Shown here in pieces: positions 10,601-18,820 of a stretch of DNA of 64,000 nt. Both the position numbers and the translations under genes were made by a program. Numbering within the stretch: position 1 is the stretch's first letter; the number at the start of each line of letters is the position of its first letter. This DNA is from Macrocystis pyrifera (Eukaryota; Sar; Phaeophyceae; Laminariales; Laminariaceae). A model generated the notes under the pieces. It made no database searches, was not told the origin of the DNA, and was given only the letters and a program-made list of their open reading frames with translations. The stretch is taken from positions 21,429,142 through 21,493,141 of the forward strand of contig JASSKH010000001.1 of assembly GCA_031763025.1 (NCBI GenBank), given 5' to 3'.

Positions 10601-11329
10601 TGGAGGCGGAGCTGAGACAACCATCAGTTTTGAGGGAAAGGAAAAGACTACCTCTCCAACTTCAACATAAGTTGAGCCTCAAGCCACTGGAAGCGTGAAC
10701 TGAATTGTCTGCCTTACCGAAGCTGTGGGTTGTCGCATGTTCAATTTGCACGGGGCGGATAAGAAATTATTTTTCCTTGGGTCAACGAACTGATCACCGG
10801 ATTTTTTGCATTCATTGGCAGCGTATCCCGTCCACCTTCCCTACAGTGCAGTACATTGACCGGTGTTGTGCAAGATTAAAAAGATAAATCGCAGTCCCAG
10901 TACCAAGCAAGGTTGCATTGTAACCAAGTCGAATCATTAGGTTCGAATGTGTCGTTGAAAAGAGTACGTCATCTCCGGAACTTCAGGATGTATAGCAGGA
11001 GAACTTTCCACCTAGATGAGTCCAAACAGGAGATTAGCATACACGAGGGGGATGTCTCTCTGATAGCAGTATGTCTTGTTACAGCGTTAAGCTGGCAGTA
11101 TAAAAAAACATGTTCCTTTGTTTTGTGGGCGGCAGGAACGTTAATAGTTCGTTCACTCCTATGCTTGTTGCGGAATGATGAACAAATTCACTGTTTTAGA
11201 CTACTACACACATTTAGTATTCCTTTGTCGTTTAACTGACTGGAATGTAGTTCACGGTTTGATGATTCTTGGACTGATAGCTAAGCTTGCATAACATGTG
11301 CAGAAAAGTAGCAGAACTGGATATTTTAT
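10601..11329. other. No recognisable gene
   Basis: A plus-strand frame at 10913-11239 (108 codons) shows no domain that I recognise; otherwise nothing is visible. Confidence 0.4.
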
Positions 11330-11604
11330 ATCGACACAGACTATACACATCGCGAGACACAACGGACTGTTGTACGTACCACAATGCTGTGCCAGCTCAG
11401 CAAAAAGGGGTTGATGGCTAGGGATTTGGGGGCCGGTGTCACTAACGATGCATACCATACACGTCGCGAGACACATTTGTACTGCTGTATGCTCCAACTA
11501 CGGGATCGATTGCCAAGGAATTGTGGCCGGTGCCACTAACGATGCGTACCATACAAATCGCGAGACACATTTGTACTGCTGTATGCCCCAACTACGGGGT
11601 CGAT
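11330..11604 (+). repeat. Degenerate tandem array, left part (units of about 94-115 bp)
   Basis: Units share GTCACTAACGATGCATACC, CATACACGTCGCGAGACACA and TGTACTGCTGTATGC. Two neighbouring units are offset by 94 bp (ACCATAC at 11454 and 11548). The array breaks off inside a unit at 11604, where Copia element A begins. Confidence 0.85.
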
Positions 11605-11860
11605 TGTTCGTTTGGATCGTTCCAGCAGCGACAGTTACAAGTTGTAGAGGGTTGCGTATATCTTCGCAGGCGTTATTATGAATTATGCCGTGTGTTCACG
11701 AGGAGAGTTTGAGCACTCCGTTCTCTGCTCCGTTCTCTGCTCCGAGCTACGAGCTAGGCTCCGCTCTTTCTCCCCTCATCTGTCCTCTAATACAACGACT
11801 ATAAAGCAACTCATCAGACCACGTGGTGGTCAGGGCATCCAGGCTTGGACTCTACGAACA
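11605..11860 (+). repeat. 5' LTR of Copia element A (256 bp)
   Basis: Same length and nearly the same sequence as both LTRs of element B. It starts TGTTCGTTTGG and ends CTCTACGAACA, with 7-bp terminal inverted repeats. A TATA-like ACTATAAAG lies about 60 bp before its end and is the probable promoter core. Confidence 0.93.
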
Positions 11861-11906
11861 CACTAGTGCAACTTGAACGTTTGAGGTCTAGTACCAGAAG
11901 CCCACG

Positions 11907-13790
11907 ATGCCCTCGAAGGGATCGGCTCAAGAAGAGCGCGACTCTCCAAGTGACGTTGAAACGCTGCGACGCGAGATCAAGCTGGCAATGGAGAACAGAG
12001 AGGCGTCGATGCTGAACGCCATGAGGGACATGATGGCCGAGTTCGTGAGGAACAACGGCCGATCGGAGTCCGGCAGCGCTGTGAGTAGCGCTGCTGTAGA
12101 GGAGAGCCCACAAGGGGCAGTACCCACTGCTGTAAGAGAGATTGCAGCAGAAGAAGAGACAAATTTGCGTGAGGGCGCCTCGCCAGATTTGGGAGCAACT
12201 GGACGCGGAGGAACTGCGTTTCCTGTCGAGGTTGGCCCACCGAGGGGTGAGCCAGACCAGCACGGGAGGACAGGAGGATGGGGTGCATACCCCGGCGGTG
12301 AGTTGGGTGGTGGATTTGATCTGCCTCTATCGCACCATTTGGCCTTCAAACACACTCCTGTGCCATCGTTTAGTGGGCTGAAATCTGAGTTCAACCCCTC
12401 TGGACAAGAGACGCTCGGTATTACGCCAAAGGAGTTGGTTTCTTGTCTGCTTTCGTGTCGGATCCACCACAGTACATTCCCGTAGGGGAGTTAGACACCG
12501 AAAACTCGATGCTTGTCGCTAGGGGGTTTAGCCGCGAAAGTGTGCACAGGCATACACTGGCATGGAATTTCCTGTCGACGGCCCTCAAGAGCAAGAGCGA
12601 TAAAAGCATTTTGCACCGGTGTACCTCGCCGAGGCAAGCGTGGGACGCTCTCCTTGCGTGGTACGGCCCTCAGACGACGGGGGCCAAATCAGACCTCTCC
12701 CGACGCCTTAACAGTTTTAAGATGGCGCCGGGGAGCAACCCGCTCGAGGAGATGGGCAGGATCGAGGATCTTGCCGCGGAAATGCGAACAGCAGGAATGT
12801 CAGTAGACGACGACATGCTGTACACCATATTTATTGACGCTCTGCCTGCCGAATACGAAGTGGAGGCTCGGAACCTGGCATCACGTGACAGCATCGGCCG
12901 TGATGACATCATCAAGGCTGTTCGAGAACGGCATCACCGACTTTCTGGAAACAGGAAGAAGGGGTCCAACGCTGGCCACGCAGGCCATGCTATGTACGCC
13001 GGCGGCGGCGGCGGTGGCGGTGGTCGCCGGAAAGGCGGAGGAAATGGCAAAGAAAAAGGTGGACGACGGGGCCACGGACGAGGCGGTAGAGGCTCCAACG
13101 AGGACGGTGGTGGCTCGGCCGCGGCTGCTGGTAGCAATGGTAACGACGCCAAAGCCGCCAGCGGAAGGACTCCAGTGGGTAAGTGCCATAGGTGTGGCAA
13201 GAAGGGCCATTGGAGGAGCGCGTGTACGGCGAAGCTATGCAGTCGATGCCAGGGACGCGGGCACTCTGCCGAGGCCTGTCCCATGTCCACGGATCGATGC
13301 AGTCGATGCAACGGGCTGGGGCACGCTGCTGATGTCTGCCCGTCATCGAAAGAAGAAGCTGTCATGGCGGTGACGAATAAGGATGGGGCAAGGGACGACG
13401 ACCCGGAAAAAGGTACGGTCCAGGCCTCAGCTTTCACGGCCGAAGAGACAGGCAAGTGGAGCGATGGTTCGGGGGAAGGGGAGTCTGCTTGGCAGGTAGG
13501 AGACGAGGCTTGGATATGTGATAGTGGTGCGTCTACTCACATGACGCCCTCCGCAGACTGCATGATCAATTATAGAGAATGCAACTTGACTCTCCGAATC
13601 GCTGACGGATCCACCCGAGCGATCGAAGGTTACGGTGACGTGAGTGTTGTCTTTCGGTCCGGAAACGGTCCCGTGCAAGTGCTGCTTACGAACGTTGCGC
13701 ACGTGCCGGATCTCCGCTACCACATATTTTCCCTGCCCACTCTGGTCAAAACGGCCATACTTTCGAAGGGCGCCCCACGGGGGTTGTAAT
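11907..13790 (+). pseudogene. Copia A gag and protease region (fossil)
   Basis: The region starts MPSKGSAQEERDSPS, continues through a coiled, acidic N-terminal part and a UBN2-like gag core (about 12440-12950), then a glycine-rich linker, zinc knuckles (CHRCGKKGHWRSAC and two further CX2C-type units near 13180-13340) and a Copia protease-like segment (WICDSGASTHM, near 13510). In life it would make the nucleocapsid and protease of the particle. It is a broken fossil; integrase, RT and RNase H are not present in this copy. Confidence 0.88.
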
Positions 13791-14063
13791 CAGGCTCAAG
13801 TCGGAGCGTTCGATCGTGTTCCCGTTGAGTGGGACTCTCTACAGCCTATACGGCTACCGGGTCGACCGCAGTTGTGGGGAAAATGCCTGTGCTGTACTAG
13901 CCCCGGGACAACTGCCCAACAAGTCTGCAATCAACATCAACGATTTCCACTGCGCTGCTGGACACTCCCACGAGGTACTACTTCGCAAGACCGCGGAGCA
14001 GCAAGGGATTAACTCATCAGACCACGTGGTGGTCAGGGCATCCAGGCTTGGACTCTACGAACA

Positions 14064-15240
14064 TCGATGGCTAAGGATTTGTGGCCGGTGCCACTAACGA
14101 TACACATCATGCACGCTGCTACACACGTCTACTGCTGTATGCACTGCTGAAAGCTCCAACGACGCTGTGCTGGCGCACTTAAAGAGTGATCGAGGAGGCC
14201 GGCGCCTACCCGTCTGCCCTTGACCGCCGGCCTGTGCCTCCCCCTCACTGACGATATCAATCATACGCGTCGCGCCGCACATCAACTCCCTAGGCACAAC
14301 GATATATCATACTATGCACAACGATATATACCATACACGTCGGGAGACACATCGTATTGCCGTACCTACCAACAGCGATGTGCCAGTGCACTATTAATAC
14401 ATGACGGTCGATGGCGAGGGACTTGGGGCCGGTGTCACTGCGAATACATATCGTGAGACACAGGGTACTGCTATACGCTCCATGCACGCAAAAACAAAAA
14501 AAAAACACCGATGTGCCGGCGCACGGCTCGGGGCCGGCGCCGATGCGTCATCCCCCGGCCCTGCCCCTCTATCGATACTTATCATACGCGTCACGATGCG
14601 CAGGAACTCACCACGAATAGACCATACTAGTGTGTTCTACTGTTCATATCAACAACGCTGTGCCGGTGCACTTAAGCGCTATCGATGTTTATCGTTCGCG
14701 TCACGACGCGCAGGAACTCACAATGAATTGACCATACTAGTGGTGAGACACTATGTTCTACTGTTCCTATCAACAACGCTGTGTCGGTGCACTAAAGCGG
14801 TCGGTGGTGAAGGAACAAGTGCAGGTGCAGGTCTCGTGGCCGGCGCCACCGCGTCGGCCGGTGACCCGCCCCTCACCACCGATACATACCATACACGTTG
14901 AGAGACACAATACACTACTGTATGTGCTAACGACGCTGTGCCGGGGCACTAAAGATGGCGACGGAAGGGACTGTGCCGGCGCGGCCGGCGCCAACGCGTC
15001 GGCTCTCGTCCCGTCCCTCACTTGCGATACATACCAGAAACGCCGCAGTACACAAGGAACGACGCACGTAGCAATACCGCTGTGCCGGCGGACCGGAAGG
15101 CGGTCGATAGTGGCGGAGTACGCGCCGGTCGACATCCCGGGACCGGAGCACCGGCTTACAAGTCGAGTTCGAGTGGAAAGCATGCCGGTGCATGCCTCAC
15201 CCTCCCCCCACCTCCCCCCACTAGTGATACATACCAATGA
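14064..15240 (+). repeat. Degenerate tandem array, right part
   Basis: The array interrupted at 11604 resumes at the TCGAT target duplication, with GGCTAAGGATTTGTGGCCGG matching an intact unit near 11510. Further units share AACGCTGTGCCGGTGCAC and CATACACGTYGMGAGACAC. Two longer units near 14571-14682 and 14683-14802 share GCGCAGGAACTCAC and ACCATACTAGTG. Units diverge more towards 15.2 kb. Confidence 0.8.
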
Positions 15241-15257
15241 CACAGGGGCGTGTCACC

Positions 15258-15714
15258 ACAAGGGAAGCTCTCAGCCGGGGCACGAGATGCGCGGTGCATA
15301 GCACCAGATAGCCAACTCGTTGATAGGAAGATGCCGGTGAATGTCAACAACCGCGGCTATAAACAACGCCGGCGCGTAAAAACGGGGGGTCCAGTGCACA
15401 TCAGCACGGGGACAAGTATGCCCCACCCTCGCCCAGGACGGTGCATGGGTAGTACTCACCGTCGCCTCTATGTAAATTCGTTCCCACAAGGGAAGCTCTC
15501 GGCTGGGGAACAAGATGCGCGATGCGTAGAACCCAATAGCTAACCCGTCAACAGGAAGATGCCGGTGCATATCAACAACCGCGGCGATAAACAACGCCGG
15601 CGCGAACGAACGTGTGCCAGTGCACATGAGCACGGGGACAAGTAAGCCCCACCCTCGTCCAGGCCGGTGCATGGATAGTGCTCACCGTCGCCTCTATCTA
15701 AATTCGTTCCCGTC
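15258..15714 (+). repeat. 228-bp tandem duplication
   Basis: Two adjacent units begin ACAAGGGAAGCTCTC (AGGGAAGCTC at 15261 and 15489), both containing GGAAGATGCCGGTG, CAACAACCGCGGC and CACCGTCGCCTCTAT. They differ at roughly one base in ten by eye. Confidence 0.88.
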
Positions 15715-15719
15715 GCGTT

Positions 15720-15720
<1 letters not shown>

Positions 15721-15772
<52 letters not shown>
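15721..15772 (+). repeat. Poly-C tract of about 52 bases
   Basis: An uninterrupted run of C ending in CGCGAGAAAC. It directly precedes the open frame of LINE B and may mark that element's 5' junction. Assembly error in its length is possible. Confidence 0.95.
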
Positions 15773-15773
<1 letters not shown>

Positions 15774-15774
15774 C

Positions 15775-16437
15775 GAGAAACATAGGGGCGCAGAACAAGC
15801 AGACAAGAACAGGAACGGAAACGAAAACAATGCTCAAAGAAGAGATAACAGAAATACTCGTGGCGACAACGGAGAAAGAACAGGCAAGACTAGAGCGGAT
15901 AGTGAAACGAAAAGGAGGCTGAGAATAGGATCATGGAACGTATGTGGCTTCTCCACGGAAGAGCGCCAAAGAATCGAAACTGCCCAGCAAGTAAGTAAGC
16001 GCGACCTATACATAGTGGGAATTCAAGAGTCGTGGGAGAAAGAAGGAGGGGAGATAGGATCCAAAGTTGGAGAGTACGCATGGATAGAGAAAAAGAGGAA
16101 GGGACAGAACAGCAAGAATAGGGGGACGGGGGGTGTGGGGTTCCTAGTCAAAGAATACCTGTGTGACATAATAGAGGTGATCAAAGACACTAAATTCGAC
16201 GAAAGCACATGGATTATGATTCCAGGGGAGCGGGGAGCGAAAGATTACTTCTTAGGAAACATATATATGCCCCCAGAGTAGAAGAATACGATAAAATATA
16301 TACAGAGGAAGTTCGGAGAAGTAGCAGTAGATGTACAGAAGTATAAGAGGCAAGGAGAAGTAGTACTAGTGGGAGATTTTAACTCAAGAATTGGGAGGGC
16401 AAGCAAACTGAACGAGAACAATGGACAATATGGGGAG
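15775..16437 (+). pseudogene. LINE B endonuclease, N-terminal part
   Basis: A frame open from the poly-C tract reads RRLRIGSWNVCGFSTEERQRI, then LYIVGIQESWEKEGG (catalytic Glu), GGVGFLVKEYL, a IPGERGAKDYFLGNIYMPPE strand and VVLVGDFNSRIGRA (catalytic Asp-x-Asn). These are the first five motifs of the APE fold. The frame contains one stop (TAG, 16279-16281). A second frame, 15830-15922, starting MLKEEITEILV and ending just after the endonuclease frame becomes convincing, could be the end of a first ORF. The domain is cut at GQYGE by the 706-bp element. Confidence 0.85.
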
Positions 16438-17143
16438 CGCTAGTAAACACAGCCCCGAGTGCATGACCGGCATCCGACCATATCGGTAGGCGAAACGGCT
16501 CCAGAAGTACGAGCCCCCGAAACGCCCAATCATCAAGGCCGACGACAAGTAACCAGCATAGAAACCTGCACGTTATGGTAATGTAGGTGCATGCTGTTGG
16601 CGCCGTATGTGACCGACTGTTGTGGATAATCGAAAGGGAAAGTGCTTGGATTGTTGCTGGGCAATTCTGGTTGTGAGCTTCAGCTCAGAAGGAATATGAA
16701 TTGATGGTGCTAAACGGCACTCTCGGGCCAGAATACAGAGATACTGTATGAGGAATTGAGAGGATGGTTATGCCATCTTTTCTAAGGTCAGCAGTATGCG
16801 AGTAAGGTGGCTTAATAGGTATGCCCGTCCCGGCCATTGTACTGACTGACGCCCAGCATGTTCTCACAATGCTTCTTCGTGGAGGTCGGCACTTGTTCAA
16901 GATTGCTACTGCGTTATTGTCGACTACCTAAGGAAGACATAGTGCTTCTGCGCACGAGTACGTACTACGGTGTTGCTTACAGTCTTCGAAACTTAATTGC
17001 TCTACACAGCAGGTACACCCCCTTTTCATGAGCGGATCATGCCTCTCTGCCAACTTTGCAGTGGGTAGGTAGACGGGTATATTACCGTCTGTCATATTGT
17101 GCTTCAATAATACACGATGCCTCTGGGCACGACTGTACACACG
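16438..17143 (-). mobile_element. 706-bp unclassified element, copy 1
   Basis: This segment is nearly identical (about 4% different by eye) to the plus strand at 35121-35827. It splits the LINE B endonuclease between GAG and GAA codons, and joining the flanks directly gives GQYGE-EVTKNKNGEE in frame, so no target duplication is visible. Ends are CGTGTGTACAG and, inverted, CGCTAGTAAACACAG, a weak terminal inverted repeat at best. A minus-strand frame of about 70 codons with a CTCC-x8-C cysteine group is open in both copies. I recognise no transposase. Confidence 0.85.
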
Positions 17144-18299
17144 GAAGTAACAAAGAATAAGAATGGAGAAGAGATGTTGAAATTCCTCGAGCACAACGAG
17201 ATGAAAACGTTGAACGACAGAGTAAAAGAGGGAGAACCGGAATGGACTAGACAGTGCATACAAAAGGGAGAAAGCTCTATCCTTGACTCTATAGTAGTAG
17301 AAAATGGAAGTGGTACGGAAACGGAACTACATGTATGCGCAGCGGACATAGGAACTACGGATCACTGTCTAATATGGACAGAGTGTCAACAGACGAGAGT
17401 TATCAAACATGGAAGAGGTAGGAAATTGTATCGATGGAGAATAGATAAACTAGAAGTACAAGAGAAACGGGAAGAGTTCCAAGAAGAGATGGCCAAAAAT
17501 GCAGAGAAATTTTCCGAGTTGTTGGCAAAAATAGGTACAACAAGGAACGATATAGAAAGGGATGATGCAGGAGCTAGGATAATTGAAGGATGGGAGCAAT
17601 TGGTCAAGACCACAGCAAGAAAAGTAATAGGGAAGAAGTTGATAGTATGCAACAGAGCAGTAAAATGGTGGGATGAAGAAGTGAAAGAGGCTATAAGAGC
17701 AAGGAGAAAGGCACACGCAAGGTATACATCGAGTAAAACTTCGACAGGGTGGGAGGAATATGCTATAGCTGGAAAGAAGGTAAAAGAGATGGTAGAGAAG
17801 AAGAAGAAAGGGATATGGAAAGACGTAGTAAATAACACGAATGAAGACTTTGAGGGCGGGATGAAGCAGATGTGGGTAGGGATAAAAGGGATACTTGGCA
17901 AACAAGCAGCAGAGGCAGACACGGGAATAGCTACTCTAAGAGCACAGAACGGTAAAATGGTTAGTAGTTCGAAGGGGAAAAGGGAAGTACTAGTAGAGCA
18001 TTACCGAAAGCTAGGAACACCCACAGCCCACGAAACGTTCGATGCAGAATTCGAGAAGGAAACCAACGCGTGGGCAGAGGCGAACGTAGATACATCAGAA
18101 AGGGAAGACAGTGGTTCGGGAGGGTTACAGAGAGAGTTCACAAGGGAAGAAGTAAAGAAGTGTGTAGCTAAACGTAAGAATAGAAAGGCAGCAGGGGCAG
18201 ACCAAATAGTGAATGAATTTATCAAGTACGGGGGAGGAGAAATGCTTACCATGTTGGTTATGTTGTATAACTGGATATGGAAAAACGAGTACGCACCTA
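17144..18299 (+). pseudogene. LINE B endonuclease end and RT start
   Basis: After the inserted element the frame resumes EVTKNKNGEEMLKFLEHNEM, runs through the endonuclease C-terminus (IGTTDHCLIW, the SDH-like motif), a long basic, charged linker of about 200 residues, and the first RT motif KNRKAAGADQIVNEFIKYGG. It is open for the whole stretch. The MITE interrupts it after NEYAP. The ATG at 17117 belongs to the inserted element and is not a real start. Confidence 0.88.
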
Positions 18300-18404
18300 T
18301 TACGGGGGTCCATAGTTAACAGGACCAAATTTTGTTGGTAAAAATAGGTAAATATATAGTTTTTTATGTATACCATAGGTCCTATTAACTATGGACCCCC
18401 GTAA
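18300..18404 (+). mobile_element. MITE copy 1 (105 bp, TA target duplication) inside LINE B
   Basis: Ends TTACGGGGGTCC and GGACCCCCGTAA form a near-perfect inverted repeat of about 27 bp. TA flanks both sides (18298-18299, 18405-18406). Removing the element and one TA joins NEYAP to RRWREGVVV in frame. The TA duplication and size fit Tc1/mariner-type MITEs. Confidence 0.95.
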
Positions 18405-18820
18405 TAGGAGGTGGAGAGAAGGAGTAGTAGTAAATTTATTCAAGAAAGGAGATAAGGCTGACCCGGGGAACTACAGAGGGATGACGCTACTAAGCACAGT
18501 AGGCAAAACATTTTGTAAGATTTTGAACGATAGAATGGGAACGATGATGGAGAAGGAAGACAAAATAAGCGAAGGGCAAGCAGGGTTTAGGCCAAACCGT
18601 AGCTGCGTAGACCATGTGTACACCTTAGGTAAGATATGTCAAGGTAGGAAAGACGCGGGACTAACACCGTACTGTTTCTTTCTAGATGTGCAGAAAGCCT
18701 ACGACACAGTATGGAGAAATAAATTGTGGAAAAAACTGTGGGAAATAGGAAATAGAGGAAAGATGTGGAGAAAGATGAAAAAGATGACGGAATGTGCGAG
18801 AAGTGCTGTGATGCTGGACG
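18405..18820 (+). pseudogene. LINE B reverse transcriptase, central part
   Basis: The RT resumes RRWREGVVVNLFKKGDKADPGN, then NYRGMTLLSTVGKTF, AGFRPNRSCVDHVYTL and CFFLDVQKAYDTVWR (first catalytic Asp), and stops matching after SAVMLDD. The QG and YADD motifs that should follow are absent; the sequence changes to a GC-rich unrelated element within a frame that happens to stay open. This is therefore a 3' truncation by insertion or rearrangement. Confidence 0.9.

Larger units (their letters stand above)
11605..14063 (+). mobile_element. Copia element A (fossil): internally reduced LTR retrotransposon
   Basis: A full 5' LTR (11605-11860), gag and the beginning of pol are followed by the last 53 bp of a 3' LTR (14011-14063). 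LTR ends are TGTTCGT and ACGAACA. The element is flanked by a perfect 5-bp target duplication TCGAT (11600-11604 and 14064-14068), so the reduction happened within an element that had integrated normally, or before it integrated. The shared 53 bp of the two LTR ends are identical, suggesting a recent origin. It is broken and cannot be autonomous, since most of pol is missing. It belongs to the same family as element B at 28488-33614. Confidence 0.92.
15773..18820 (+). mobile_element. LINE B: non-LTR retrotransposon, twice interrupted and 3'-truncated
   Basis: Plus-strand APE endonuclease and reverse transcriptase of an AG-rich LINE, unlike LINE A in base composition. A 706-bp element sits in the endonuclease (16438-17143) and a 105-bp MITE in the RT (18300-18404). 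Taking out each one leaves an in-frame LINE junction. One in-frame TAG lies at 16279-16281. The RT stops near 18820, before its YADD motif, where a DIRS-like element begins. A LINE C-terminal fragment at 62457-62848 has a similar composition and may belong to this family. Confidence 0.9.

Noticed and set aside
11861-11890. tRNA primer-binding site after the Copia LTR
   Set aside because: The bases after the LTRs of A and B differ and do not clearly match the usual initiator-Met primer complement.
12881-13455. Minus-strand frames of 100-170 codons opposite the Copia A gag
   Set aside because: They are antisense shadows of the glycine-rich and zinc-knuckle region, and the same occurs opposite element B at 29.4-29.97 kb.
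15540-15830. Glycine-rich minus-strand ORF across the poly-C tract
   Set aside because: The polyglycine comes from the homopolymer; no other coding evidence.
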